From contig CANJPU010000006.1 in assembly GCA_947476285.1 (NCBI GenBank), forward strand, positions 62,001 to 126,000: a stretch of DNA of 64,000 nt, given 5' to 3'. The first letter of the stretch is position 1; the number at the start of each line of letters is the position of its first letter. Below are positions 1-8,670 of this stretch, piece after piece. The stretch is from Comamonadaceae bacterium (GTDB taxonomy: Bacteria > Pseudomonadota > Gammaproteobacteria > Burkholderiales > Burkholderiaceae_C). The notes under the pieces were generated by a model. That model searched no databases and was not told the DNA's origin. It was given only the letters and a program-made list of their open reading frames with translations. The position numbers were made by a program, and so were the translations under genes.

Positions 1-1
1 A

Positions 2-568
2 GGCAAGTTTGCCGCCTATGCGCGCAGACTCGGCTTTGAGCGCGTGCTCAACTGTTATTGCTACACCGGCGGCTTCACCATCGCCGCGCTGGCCGGCGGG
101 GCAGGCCATGTGACCTCCATCGATTCCTCCGCCCCTGCGCTGGCACGCGCGCGTGCCCACGTAGAGTTGAATGGCATGGACACGAGCCGCACCGACTTCC
201 TGGATGCGGATGTGAATGCGTCCTTGCGCCGCTTCATCGAGGAAGGCCGCAGCTTCGATGCCATCGTGCTCGATCCGCCCAAGCTGGCTCGCACGGCGGC
301 GCATGCCGAGCGTGCCGCGCGAGCCTACAAAGACATCAATCGGCTGGCGCTGAAACTGCTGGAGCCGGGCGGCGTGCTTTTCACTTACTCCTGTTCGGGC
401 GGCATCAGCGCCGACCTGTTCCACAAGATCGTGGCATCGGCCGGCGCCGATGCCGGGGTGGATGGCTACATTGGTGAGCGCCTGAGCGGCTCCTCAGATC
501 ACCCTATGACGCTGGCCTTTCCGGAGGGTGAGTACCTCAAGGGTTTGGTGGTGATGCGCAAGTCCTGA
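2..568 (+). CDS. rlmI: Class I SAM-dependent rRNA (cytosine-C5) methyltransferase, RlmI type, 3' part
   Basis: Only the C-terminal part is present; the reading frame is open from base 2 and the gene starts before the window. The fold is a Rossmann SAM methyltransferase: LNCYCYTGGF is the SAM-binding motif I, VTSIDSS ends with the acidic ribose-binding position, VLDPPK is the catalytic motif IV, and TYSCSGG carries the second motif Cys typical of m5C methyltransferases. The tail (DHP..., FPEGEYLKGLVV) matches the E. coli RlmI end closely. RlmI methylates C1962 of 23S rRNA; that assignment rests on family similarity. The PUA domain expected at the N-terminus lies outside the window. Confidence 0.85.
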   Translation, partial: GKFAAYARRLGFERVLNCYCYTGGFTIAALAGGAGHVTSIDSSAPALARARAHVELNGMDTSRTDFLDADVNASLRRFIEEGRSFDAIVLDPPKLARTAAHAERAARAYKDINRLALKLLEPGGVLFTYSCSGGISADLFHKIVASAGADAGVDGYIGERLSGSSDHPMTLAFPEGEYLKGLVVMRKS

Positions 569-663
569 GCGAGCATGCGCTGACCCTGTCAATCGTAAGG
601 GCTGGAGATTCAAGAGCCCGGCCCCAACTTACTTAAACTCAAGCATTTCCGCAGGAACCGACC

Positions 664-1737
664 ATGAGCCTTATCCCCGCCACCATCCTCACCGGCTTTC
701 TGGGCTCGGGCAAGACCACGCTGCTCAAGCGCGTGCTCGCGGAAGCGCACGGCCAGAAGATCGCGGTGATCGAAAACGAGTTCGGCGAAGAGAACATCGA
801 CAGCGACATCCTCGTCACCGAAAGCAAAGAGCAGATCATCCAGATGAGCAACGGCTGCATCTGCTGCACCATCAGGGAGGACCTGCGCGCCACGCTGGCA
901 TTGCTGGCAGCCAAGAAGCGCAAGGGGGAGCTCGATTTCGACCGCGTCGTCATCGAGACCACTGGCCTGGCCGACCCCGGCCCGGTGGCCCAGACCTTCT
1001 TCATGGACGATGAAATTGCCGAGGCCTTCCTGCTGGACTCGATTCTCACGCTGGTGGATGCCAAGCACGCCGCACAGCAGCTCAACGACCGCCAGGAAGC
1101 GCGGCGCCAAGTGGGGTTTGCCGACCAGATCTTCATCAGCAAGACCGATCTGGTGTCGGCGCAAGAGGCCGATGCACTGGGCCACCGCCTTAAGCACATG
1201 AACCCCCGGGCGCCGCAGAAAGCAGTGCATTTTGGCGAAGTGTCCTTGAGCGAGGTATTCGACCTGCGCGGCTTCAACCTCAACGCCAAGCTGGACATTG
1301 ATCCCGACTTCCTCAAGGAAGACGACCATGACCATGATCATGATGCTCATGGTCATGAACATCATGATCATGCATCAGGCGAGCATTGCGATCACCCCTC
1401 GCACGCCCACAAAGGGCAGGGTCACCACCATCACCACGATGACGACGTCAAGAGTTTCGTTTTCAGGTCCGAAAGGCCTTTTGATCCGGCCAAGCTGGAA
1501 GACTTTCTGGGCGCGATCGTCAATGTCTACGGGCCGCGCATGCTGCGTTACAAAGGCGTACTGCAAATGAAGGGCACCGAACGAAAGGTGATCTTCCAGG
1601 GCGTGCACCAATTGATGGGAAGCGACCTCGGACCCCTGTGGGGCGCCGACGAGCCGCGTCTGAGCAAGATGGTGTTCATCGGCATTGACTTGCCGCGCGA
1701 CATATTTCTCCAGGGCCTGGAACAATGCCTTGCCTGA
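664..1737 (+). CDS. COG0523 (CobW/ZNG1-type) GTPase, putative metal chaperone
   Basis: 357 residues. The N-terminal G domain shows the P-loop GFLGSGKTT (about residues 11-19), the family hallmark metal-binding CxCC in NGCICCTI (residues 63-70), a Walker B region in ETTGLADPGPV, and SKTDLV as the base-recognition motif. A His/Asp-rich loop (about residues 220-262) probably binds metal, followed by the CobW C-terminal domain. Members hydrolyse GTP to deliver metals (zinc, cobalt, iron) to client proteins; the metal here is unknown, though the His-rich loop and the neighbouring Cys-poor DksA favour zinc. The start has a CAGGAA ribosome site 6 bases upstream. A weak hairpin (1742-1750 pairing with 1768-1776) follows but has no T-tract. 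Confidence 0.9.
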   Translation: MSLIPATILTGFLGSGKTTLLKRVLAEAHGQKIAVIENEFGEENIDSDILVTESKEQIIQMSNGCICCTIREDLRATLALLAAKKRKGELDFDRVVIETTGLADPGPVAQTFFMDDEIAEAFLLDSILTLVDAKHAAQQLNDRQEARRQVGFADQIFISKTDLVSAQEADALGHRLKHMNPRAPQKAVHFGEVSLSEVFDLRGFNLNAKLDIDPDFLKEDDHDHDHDAHGHEHHDHASGEHCDHPSHAHKGQGHHHHHDDDVKSFVFRSERPFDPAKLEDFLGAIVNVYGPRMLRYKGVLQMKGTERKVIFQGVHQLMGSDLGPLWGADEPRLSKMVFIGIDLPRDIFLQGLEQCLA

Positions 1738-2033
1738 GGTGTCGGCTGCGAGTTTATTTGCGCCTAGCGCAGCCGAAGACTGCTTCTTGAGTTAGGCTAG
1801 CGACCTTTTTACGCTTCGGATGCTGGATGATTGTCTCGCTTCTACAACTTCTGGCATTCCCCTTTGGGCGCTCTGTGGCTGAGAGCGGCGGTGAAAAGCC
1901 CAACCGTGAGCGCCCGACGCACGACAATCAGGGTATAACTCGCACTCATGAAGTTGATACCCTCACAGAACAACAGCAGACGGCAGTCCAGCGGCCATCC
2001 CGTGCCGGCGAGGTTGCCGCGAGGAGACAGGAA

Positions 2034-3080
2034 GTGAAACCCCAACCAAAGTCAGGCAAATCGGCAGCCACTGGCAAGTCGGTCGCCAAGTCCAAGCCGA
2101 TTGCCAAGCCGGCCAAACCAGGTAAACCGGCCAAACCGGCCAAACCGGCCAAATCAGCCAAACCAGCAAAGGCTGCGCCCAGCAAGGCATCCGAAAAGAA
2201 GGTGCCTGCCAAAGCTGCGGTGGTCAAGCCGGTGCCAGCCAAGAAAGCACCGACCAAAGCGGCGGTTAAGGCGGCGCCAGCAAAGCCAGTTCCCAAGAAA
2301 CAGGTTCCCAAGAAACCAGTGCCCGCAACCAAAGTCGCGGCGGCTGCAAAGCCCACCGCAACCAAGGCTGCGGCTGCCAAACCCTCGTCGAGCGTCTCAC
2401 CCGTGCCTTCCAAGCCCATCCAGGCGCTTCCGCGCGCCATGCCACCCCGACCCGATGCCGCCACTCTGACGGCAGAGCCGGCTCGGGCAAGCAAACCCTC
2501 GGCGCGACTGGCGCAGATCACGGTGCCATCGATGGCGCAATCCGTGGCCTCCACAGCCGCCAAAGCAAGTTACCTACAGACAATGTCCCCTGCCGTGCTC
2601 ACCCCTCCGCCCCTGCTCGCTATCAAGAAAGACCCCAAGCTCGCCAACAACTGGAAGAACAAATCGGTCGAAAATCTCACCGACGCCGAAGTGCTGGCTA
2701 TGCCTGATTCGGAGTACATGAAGGACAAGCAAATGGCCTTCTTCCGTCGCAAGCTCATGCAACTGAAGCAGGACATCCTCAACAGCGCGGGCGAAACCAC
2801 CGAGCACCTGCGCGAGGACACCGTGATCGTCCCCGATCCGGCCGATCGCGCGACGATCGAAGAAGAGCATGCGCTGGAGCTGCGCACGCGCGACCGCGAG
2901 CGCAAGCTGCTCAAGAAGATCGAGCAATCCATCGTCCGCATCGATGCGGGCGACTACGGTTACTGCGACGAAACCGGCGAGCCCATTGGGGTGGGGCGCC
3001 TGCTGGCCCGGCCCACTGCGACGCTTTCGCTCGAAGCGCAGCAGCGCAGGGAACTCAAGCAGAAGATGTTCGGAGACTGA
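2034..3080 (+). CDS. dksA: DksA/TraR-family RNA polymerase-binding protein with degenerate zinc finger
   Basis: About 348 residues from a GTG start chosen because AGGAG lies 7 bases upstream (2022-2026); an upstream in-frame start at 1827 lacks such a site. The last ~140 residues are DksA-like: a coiled-coil region with ...RRKLMQLKQDIL, then YGYCDETGEPIGVGRLLARPTATLSL. DksA binds the RNAP secondary channel and modulates the ppGpp response. Of the four zinc-ligand cysteines in E. coli DksA only the first is kept (Thr, Ser and Ala replace the others), so zinc binding is unlikely. The N-terminal ~200 residues are Lys/Ala/Pro-rich, histone H1-like, and include seven 9-base repeats. The neighbouring COG0523 GTPase is notable, because zinc-independent DksA paralogues and COG0523 proteins are known to cluster. 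Confidence 0.85.
   Translation: MKPQPKSGKSAATGKSVAKSKPIAKPAKPGKPAKPAKPAKSAKPAKAAPSKASEKKVPAKAAVVKPVPAKKAPTKAAVKAAPAKPVPKKQVPKKPVPATKVAAAAKPTATKAAAAKPSSSVSPVPSKPIQALPRAMPPRPDAATLTAEPARASKPSARLAQITVPSMAQSVASTAAKASYLQTMSPAVLTPPPLLAIKKDPKLANNWKNKSVENLTDAEVLAMPDSEYMKDKQMAFFRRKLMQLKQDILNSAGETTEHLREDTVIVPDPADRATIEEEHALELRTRDRERKLLKKIEQSIVRIDAGDYGYCDETGEPIGVGRLLARPTATLSLEAQQRRELKQKMFGD
2109..2171 (+). repeat. Seven tandem 9-base units inside dksA-like gene
   Basis: Seven consecutive 9-mers related to CCGGCCAAA encode PAK/PGK/PAK/PAK/PAK/SAK/PAK in the Lys-rich N-terminal tail. Three units in the middle are identical. Such in-frame minisatellites can change copy number by slippage without breaking the frame. 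Confidence 0.8.
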
Positions 3081-3131
3081 ACCGGCTAGGGCTGCGATTC
3101 TTCGCGGTACCCCGGGGACGCCCTATTCACC

Positions 3132-4991
3132 ATGCCGCCGAAGGAAGAGAACAACGGTCTTCTGTCCAAGGTAGTCCGGTTCGTCAAGAATCCGTTGACG
3201 AGCTGGGCTGAGCTCGATCATCCCGAGGCTGACCGCGAGAGCGGTTACTCCAAGCAGATGCTCAAGGAGATGATCGAGCGTAAGCGGCGCAATGACTTCG
3301 TGCGCAAGCGCGAGTTCGACATGCTGCGCAAGATGCGCCGCAGCGAAGTCATGGCGGGCCAAGATCCCCTGGCCCGGCCTTCCTTCTTTCAAAGCTCCAT
3401 GCCCTCGCGGCCGGATGATCGCGCCTCCACGCTCAAGAAGATCGATGAGATCGAGGCCCAGATGTCCATGCAGTGGTGGAAGAACAAGCATGGCGATAAA
3501 ACCAGCGATCCGAGCAGTACTAATTTTCCCTTGTCCTCGGAGATGCCGATCGAGGCAAGCACGCGCCCGCCGGTGGCTTCCCCCGCACCCCGTTCTACCT
3601 CCTACACCCGGACATCTCCGCAGTCGTTGCCTGAAGCGCCCAAGCCAAACCCTCAGGAATCGGCGCCACTGCTCGACACGCATCTGCCAGGTGTGCCAGT
3701 GCCCGTGCAGCCGGCGGGAGGCAGACATGCCGCGCCACCCGCCCCCCGCGCCGCGACCCCACTGGCGCGGCCCGAGCCTGTGCCAGAGTTTTCAGCGGTG
3801 ACGCCACTGGCGGCGTCCGCTTCGGATTCCACAGCGAGCACCGGATTCGGTGCGTCAAAGCTGTTTGCCATCGATGTGGGCGAATTCGCCCATGATCCCG
3901 AACTGGAAGAGGCCGCCATCCGTTTTGCCAACGGCGATGATGCCGGCGCAGAAGCCGGACTGGTGGAAGTGCTCGGCCCCAAGGGCAGCCGCAACAATCA
4001 CGAAGAAACTTGGATGGCCTTATTCGATCTGTATCGCGCCACTGGCCAGCAGGATCGATTCGAGGATGCGGCAATCGACTTCGCGGGCCGCTTCGGTCGT
4101 TCGGCGCCGCAGTGGTTCGCCATCGGCGAGAGCGTGGGGGCCGTCTCGGCGACTGCCGCCAGCAGGCCACCGCTATCCGCCGCGAATGCAAGCAGCTGGG
4201 CCGCACCCGCGCTGGTGGGCACGCAGACATTGGCGGCCCTGGATGCGGCCCTGTCCAAGTCGCCTTCGCCCTGGAGCCTGGACTGGTCCAGGCTCAACGA
4301 AATCGACGAGGCAGCAGTGCCTGCTCTGACCGCTCTGTTCACGCATTGGTCAAGCCAGCCGGTGCAGTTGCTCTTCATCGGCACGGACCGGCTGGACCAA
4401 GCGATCAAGACTGCAACGCGCTCTGGCGACAGGGACGTGAGCGAAGAGTGGTGGAAGCTGCGCATGGAAGTTCTGCGCGTCATGCGCAAGGCCGATGAAT
4501 TCGAGCTGGTGGCGCTGGACTACTGCGTCACCTATGAAGTCTCGCCGCCTTCGTGGGAGCGGGCGCGATGCGATTTCAGGGCTTTGGCGGCGGACGGCTC
4601 AAGCGACGCTGGCGCGGCGATGAATCGCCAGGCTTTCAGCGATTCCATGCCTTCCGTCCTGCCCCAGAGCGAGATGCCCTCCACCGCAGGCGTCAGCTCT
4701 CAGTTGGGCAGCGTGTCGACCATCGCATTGTCAGGCCAGGTGCTGGGCGACGCCAACGCAGATCTGGCCGCACTGGAAGACAAGAGACTGGCCGCAGATA
4801 CCATGGTCATCGACTGCGCCAGCCTGATCCGAGTCGACTTCTCGGCGGCGGGCACATTGCTGAACTGGGTCACCGCCCGGCAGGCCGAAGGCAGGCAGGT
4901 GCAGTTCGTGGATGCGCATCGCCTGGTTGCTGCGTTCTTCAGTGTCATTGGCATCAGCGAACATGCGCGGGTAGTGATTCACGCGGACTGA
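3132..4991 (+). CDS. Uncharacterised protein with TPR-like and STAS-like segments
   Basis: 619 residues, function unknown. A basic, conserved-looking N-terminus (residues 1-120, with a coiled-coil-like stretch at 40-75) is followed by a Pro/Ala/Ser-rich linker (about 125-240). Residues 256-325 ([19 protein letters not shown]... to the FGRSAPQW end) resemble a FimV-type TPR pair. Residues 360-430 ([20 protein letters not shown]) and 530-617 ([21 protein letters not shown]) each read like a STAS domain, the fold of anti-sigma-factor antagonists and lipid-trafficking proteins. A second short TPR-like helix pair lies between them. No signal peptide or membrane segment. It sits between dksA-like and hslVU on the same strand, 51 bases after the former. 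The ribosome site is weak. Confidence 0.75.
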   Translation: MPPKEENNGLLSKVVRFVKNPLTSWAELDHPEADRESGYSKQMLKEMIERKRRNDFVRKREFDMLRKMRRSEVMAGQDPLARPSFFQSSMPSRPDDRASTLKKIDEIEAQMSMQWWKNKHGDKTSDPSSTNFPLSSEMPIEASTRPPVASPAPRSTSYTRTSPQSLPEAPKPNPQESAPLLDTHLPGVPVPVQPAGGRHAAPPAPRAATPLARPEPVPEFSAVTPLAASASDSTASTGFGASKLFAIDVGEFAHDPELEEAAIRFANGDDAGAEAGLVEVLGPKGSRNNHEETWMALFDLYRATGQQDRFEDAAIDFAGRFGRSAPQWFAIGESVGAVSATAASRPPLSAANASSWAAPALVGTQTLAALDAALSKSPSPWSLDWSRLNEIDEAAVPALTALFTHWSSQPVQLLFIGTDRLDQAIKTATRSGDRDVSEEWWKLRMEVLRVMRKADEFELVALDYCVTYEVSPPSWERARCDFRALAADGSSDAGAAMNRQAFSDSMPSVLPQSEMPSTAGVSSQLGSVSTIALSGQVLGDANADLAALEDKRLAADTMVIDCASLIRVDFSAAGTLLNWVTARQAEGRQVQFVDAHRLVAAFFSVIGISEHARVVIHAD

Positions 4992-5068
4992 TCTGGCGCG
5001 GTCTTGCACCTGCTCACCATTCGTTCGATCTTCCATTTTCCTCAACCCAACCGATCTCAAGTTCTTCG

Positions 5069-5620
5069 ATGGACCCATTTCACGGCACAACCATTGTCAG
5101 CGTCCGGCGCCAGCGCGCCGATGGGCGTTGGCAGGTGGCCATCGGCGGCGATGGACAGGTCACCCTCGGCCACATCATCATCAAGGGCTCTGCACGCAAG
5201 GTGCGCAAGCTCTATCACGACAAGGTCATTGCCGGCTTTGCCGGCGCCACCGCAGACGCCTTTACCTTGTTCGAGCGCTTTGAAGCCAAGCTGGAAAAGC
5301 ACCAGGGCCATCTGGTGCGATCGGCCATCGAACTCACGAAAGACTGGCGCACCGACCGCGTGCTGCGGCGACTCGAAGCCATGCTCGCTGTGGCCGACCT
5401 GGAGGCGTCGCTCATCATCACCGGCAATGGTGATGTGCTGGAGCCTGAGCATGGCATCGTCGCCATCGGCTCGGGCGGCGCCTATGCGCAAGCCGCAGCC
5501 AAGGCCTTGCTCGACAACACCACGCTGGGCGCGCCCGAGATCGTGAAGAAGTCGCTTGAAATTGCTGGCGAGCTGTGCATCTACACCAACCAGCAACACA
5601 CCATTGAGACCTTGGGCTAG
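5069..5620 (+). CDS. hslV: ATP-dependent protease subunit HslV (ClpQ)
   Basis: 183 residues. The start at 5069 gives MDPFHG followed by TTIVSVRR; Thr7 becomes the N-terminal nucleophile after removal of the short propeptide, as in other N-terminal-nucleophile peptidases. [35 protein letters not shown] and [13 protein letters not shown] are strongly conserved family blocks. HslV forms a double hexamer that degrades unfolded proteins when capped by HslU. Longer in-frame starts upstream would run into the preceding gene and are not supported. Compared with E. coli HslV there is a small insertion after SVRR (QRADGRWQ). It precedes hslU by 44 bases and is probably co-transcribed with it. Confidence 0.97.
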   Translation: MDPFHGTTIVSVRRQRADGRWQVAIGGDGQVTLGHIIIKGSARKVRKLYHDKVIAGFAGATADAFTLFERFEAKLEKHQGHLVRSAIELTKDWRTDRVLRRLEAMLAVADLEASLIITGNGDVLEPEHGIVAIGSGGAYAQAAAKALLDNTTLGAPEIVKKSLEIAGELCIYTNQQHTIETLG

Positions 5621-5664
5621 AGGGTCTTTCCTTCCCGATTCACGGCTTCACAATCGAGCGCGCC

Positions 5665-7002
5665 ATGCTCAAAGTTCCAACCCCCATGACACCCCAGGAA
5701 ATCGTTTCCGAACTCGACCATCACATCGTCGGACAGGCACAAGCCAAACGCGCCGTGGCCGTGGCATTGCGCAACCGCTGGCGCAGGCAGCAGGTCGATG
5801 AAAAGCTGCGTGGCGAGATCACCCCAAAAAACATTCTGATGATCGGCCCCACTGGCGTGGGCAAGACAGAGATCGCGCGCCGACTTGCGCGGCTGGCCGA
5901 TGCGCCCTTCATCAAGGTGGAGGCCACCAAGTTCACCGAGGTGGGCTATGTCGGCAAGGATGTCGACTCGATCATCCGTGATCTGGCTGAGATCGCCGTG
6001 AAGCAGACCCGCGAGGCCGAGATGCGCAAAGTGCGCACGCGTGCGCAGGACGCCGCCGAAGAGCGGGTGCTCGATGCCTTGATACCGCCGCCACGTGCCA
6101 CAGAGGCCACGAGTGAAAGCACAGCCCGGCAGGTGTTTCGCAAGAAGCTGCGAGAGGGGCTGCTCGATGACAAGGAAATCGAGATCGAGGTCGCCCAGGC
6201 GTCTGCCCAGCTTGAAATCATGGGGCCCGCAGGCATGGAGGAGATGACCGAGCAATTGCGTGGCATGTTCGGGCAGATGGGCGGCGCGCGGCGCAAGACG
6301 CGCAAGCTCAAGATCGCAGAGGCAATGAATTTGCTGGTGGAAGAAGAGGCGGGCAAACTTGTCAACGAAGACGAGATACGCGCAGCCGCCATTCATAACG
6401 CTGAGCAAAACGGCATCGTCTTCATCGACGAGATCGACAAAGTGGCATCACGAGGCTACGCCGGTGAAGGCGGCAGCGGCGCAGAGGTGTCCAGACAAGG
6501 CGTTCAGCGCGACCTGTTGCCATTGGTCGAAGGCACGACCGTATCGACCAAGTACGGGCCGATCAAGACCGACCACATATTGTTCATCGCCAGCGGCGCG
6601 TTTCACTTATGCAAGCCCAGTGATCTCATCCCGGAATTGCAAGGGCGTCTACCTATTCGCGTAGAGCTTGATTCGCTGTCAGTGCAGGACTTCGAGGCCA
6701 TTCTGACGCAAACGCATGCGTCGCTTGTGAAGCAGTACCAGGCCTTGCTTGCAACCGAAGGCGTGTTGCTTGAGTTCGAGCCGCAGGCCATCACACGTCT
6801 TGCGCAGATTGCCTATGAGGTCAACGAGCGCACCGAGAACATCGGCGCGCGCCGGCTTTCCACCGTCATGGAGCGGCTACTAGACGACATCAGCTTCAAT
6901 GCACTCAAGTTTCAGGGGCAAACGGTCATCAGCGCAGCCTATGTGGACGATCGTTTGCAGGAGCTCAGCCGTAACGAGGATTTGTCCCGGTACATCCTCT
7001 GA
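5665..7002 (+). CDS. hslU: ATP-dependent protease ATPase subunit HslU (ClpY)
   Basis: 445 residues, the usual HslU length. An AAA+ unfoldase that recognises, unfolds and feeds substrates to HslV. Walker A is GPTGVGKTE, the pore loop is GYVGKD, Walker B is [10 protein letters not shown], sensor and arginine-finger regions follow, and the C-terminal LSRYIL tail is the element that inserts between HslV subunits to activate it. The family-specific I domain lies between residues about 110 and 240. A second ATG eight codons downstream (5686) is an alternative start. The gene ends 268 bases before mraZ with no clear terminator in between. Confidence 0.97.
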   Translation: MLKVPTPMTPQEIVSELDHHIVGQAQAKRAVAVALRNRWRRQQVDEKLRGEITPKNILMIGPTGVGKTEIARRLARLADAPFIKVEATKFTEVGYVGKDVDSIIRDLAEIAVKQTREAEMRKVRTRAQDAAEERVLDALIPPPRATEATSESTARQVFRKKLREGLLDDKEIEIEVAQASAQLEIMGPAGMEEMTEQLRGMFGQMGGARRKTRKLKIAEAMNLLVEEEAGKLVNEDEIRAAAIHNAEQNGIVFIDEIDKVASRGYAGEGGSGAEVSRQGVQRDLLPLVEGTTVSTKYGPIKTDHILFIASGAFHLCKPSDLIPELQGRLPIRVELDSLSVQDFEAILTQTHASLVKQYQALLATEGVLLEFEPQAITRLAQIAYEVNERTENIGARRLSTVMERLLDDISFNALKFQGQTVISAAYVDDRLQELSRNEDLSRYIL

Positions 7003-7161
7003 GGCAGAAAAATCAGCTACAGATAAATGGCGATAGTTCTGAGGAATCACTTTCACAGCCATCGCTAAGTACTTAATTTAGAAGGGTTTTTATCCGGATG
7101 CTCGGTTCAAAATCCGTTCTAAGTGCTTGATTTCATTACGAAATTTCCCTTGTCTTGACGC

Positions 7162-7189
7162 TTGTGTGGTGGTGTTTTCCTGCTACAGT
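7162..7189 (+). promoter_or_regulatory. Candidate promoter of the dcw cluster (Pmra)
   Basis: An extended -10 element, TGCTACAGT (7181-7189), with a TTGTGT -35-like hexamer at 7162-7167 and a 16-base spacer. The -10 overlaps the first repeat of the candidate MraZ operator, so the regulator would compete with polymerase. Assignment is by eye. Confidence 0.4.
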
Positions 7190-7221
7190 GCAAAAATGTG
7201 CAATTAAGTGGTGAATCGTGC
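7187..7221 (+). promoter_or_regulatory. Candidate MraZ box: four GTG-core repeats with a 10-base period
   Basis: Boxes AGTGC (7187), TGTGC (7197), AGTGG (7207) and CGTGC (7217) are each five bases long and separated by exactly five bases. Known MraZ operators are short G-rich direct repeats spaced about one helical turn apart just upstream of mraZ, so spacing, core and place all fit autoregulation. The last box is also half of a CGTGC/GCACG hairpin (7217-7231). Confidence 0.55.
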
Positions 7222-7270
7222 GTGTTGCACGCCACAATTGCTCATTTCTCCGTAGCAAGGGCTTACACCG

Positions 7271-7699
7271 GTGTTCCAAGGCGCTTCTTCTCTCAGCCTC
7301 GATGGCAAAGGCCGGTTATCCGTACCGACGCGCCATCGCGAGGTGCTGAGCGCCACGGCCGCCAATCACCTGACCATCACCCGCCATCCGCATGGCTGTC
7401 TGATGATTTTTCCGCGTCCCGAGTGGGAGAAATTTCGCGATCGCATCGCAGCTTTGCCGATGGAGGCACAGTGGTGGAAAAGAATATTTCTTGGCAATGC
7501 GATGGATGTCGAGCTCGACGGCACGGGTCGAGTTCTGGTCTCGCCGGAGCTTCGCACCGCAGCAGGCATCGACAAAGAGACCATGCTGCTGGGCATGGGC
7601 AATCACTTCGAGCTGTGGGACAAGGCGACATACGAAGCCAAGGAAGCGGAGGCGCTCCGAAGCGACATGCCCGACGTCTTCAAGGAATTTTCCTTTTGA
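7271..7699 (+). CDS. mraZ: Transcriptional regulator MraZ
   Basis: 142 residues from a GTG start, with AAGG 9 bases upstream. MraZ is a ring-forming DNA-binding protein built from two SpoVT/AbrB-like halves: [23 protein letters not shown] near the N-terminus and [18 protein letters not shown] in the middle show the duplicated DGKGR/DGTGR motif. It represses or tunes the division and cell-wall cluster that it heads. The rsmH gene follows after 9 bases. Confidence 0.96.
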   Translation: MFQGASSLSLDGKGRLSVPTRHREVLSATAANHLTITRHPHGCLMIFPRPEWEKFRDRIAALPMEAQWWKRIFLGNAMDVELDGTGRVLVSPELRTAAGIDKETMLLGMGNHFELWDKATYEAKEAEALRSDMPDVFKEFSF

Positions 7700-7708
7700 A
7701 AGCAGGCG

Positions 7709-8629
7709 GTGGATACATGGCAACACACCACCGTCTTGTTGAACGAAGCAGTTGCGGGCCTGTTCCGCGATGCACTCATCAAGCCGGACTCAATCTTCGT
7801 GGACGCCACCTTCGGGCGTGGCGGCCATTCGCGCCTGATCCTGTCGCACCTTGGTCCGCATGGCCGCCTGATCGCTTTCGACAAGGACCCCGAAGCGATT
7901 GCGCAGGCGGCACAGATCTCCGATCCGCGCTTCTCGATTCGGCACGAGGGTTTCGCACAGCTGGGCGAGCTTGCGTCTGCAAGCGTGGCCGGCGTGCTGA
8001 TGGATCTGGGCGTGAGCTCGCCGCAGATCGACAACGCGCAGCGTGGCTTTTCGTTTCGCAACGACGGACCGCTGGACATGCGCATGGACCCCACGCGCGG
8101 TCAGAGCGTTGCGCAGTGGCTTGCCACCGCGCCGGTCGAGCAGATTGCGCAGGTGATTCGTGAATACGGCGAGGAACGGTTTGCTGTTCAGATTGCAAAG
8201 GCGATTGTGGCTCGCCGACAGGAACGGGGTCCTCTTTCAGGCACCGGCGAACTGGCCCAGCTCGTGGCTGGCGCGGTCAAAACCCGCGAGCCGGGCCAGG
8301 ATCCTGCAACGCGCACATTTCAGGCTTTTCGGATTTTCATCAACGCCGAGCTTGAAGAGCTACAACAAGCGCTAGAGGCAAGTTTGGACATTTTGCAGGC
8401 TCAGGGTCGGCTCGTGGTGATCAGTTTTCATTCGCTGGAGGACCGCATCGTCAAGCAGTTCATTGCCAGAAATTCTCGCGAGGTCTTCGACCGCCGCGCG
8501 CCCTTTGCTGCGCCCAAGGCGATGAAGCTGCAGGCGCTCGCGCGCATCAAGCCATCGGCGGGCGAAATTGCCGCCAATCCGCGCGCGCGCAGCGCCATCA
8601 TGCGCGTGGCCGAGAGGACGCAGGCATGA
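7709..8629 (+). CDS. rsmH: 16S rRNA (cytosine(1402)-N4)-methyltransferase RsmH (MraW)
   Basis: 306 residues, GTG start. Transfers a methyl group from SAM to N4 of C1402 in the ribosomal P site. Family blocks: [10 protein letters not shown] at the N-terminus, the SAM loop [39 protein letters not shown] and [13 protein letters not shown]. The stop overlaps the ATG of a 14-codon mini-ORF that leads into ftsL. Confidence 0.96.
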   Translation: MDTWQHTTVLLNEAVAGLFRDALIKPDSIFVDATFGRGGHSRLILSHLGPHGRLIAFDKDPEAIAQAAQISDPRFSIRHEGFAQLGELASASVAGVLMDLGVSSPQIDNAQRGFSFRNDGPLDMRMDPTRGQSVAQWLATAPVEQIAQVIREYGEERFAVQIAKAIVARRQERGPLSGTGELAQLVAGAVKTREPGQDPATRTFQAFRIFINAELEELQQALEASLDILQAQGRLVVISFHSLEDRIVKQFIARNSREVFDRRAPFAAPKAMKLQALARIKPSAGEIAANPRARSAIMRVAERTQA

Positions 8630-8670
8630 GTTCTTTGCACATAAGCCCCGGTATGAGGGCGATGGCATGA
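8626..8670 (+). other. 14-codon mini-ORF bridging rsmH and ftsL
   Basis: The ATG at 8626 overlaps the rsmH stop as ATGA, and its TGA (8668-8670) overlaps the ftsL ATG as another ATGA. It encodes [14 protein letters not shown]. It may act as a translational coupling relay rather than as a functional peptide, or be a chance frame in an intergenic spacer. Confidence 0.3.

Noticed and set aside
610-1371. Minus-strand frame starting with a Met/Ile-rich run
   Set aside because: It is the mirror of the His/Asp-rich loop of the COG0523 GTPase; no independent support.
1742-1776. Hairpin TCGGCTGCG/CGCAGCCGA after the COG0523 gene as a terminator
   Set aside because: A 17-base loop and no following T-tract; kept only as a remark.
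1827-2033. N-terminal extension of the DksA-like protein from an ATG at 1827
   Set aside because: No ribosome site at 1827, while GTG at 2034 has AGGAG at ideal spacing; composition before 2034 differs from the Lys/Pro/Ala tail.
7155-7189. TTGACG (7155-7160) as the -35 of the mra promoter
   Set aside because: The spacer to TACAGT would be 23 bases, too long; TTGTGT at 7162 with a 16-base spacer plus an extended -10 fits better.
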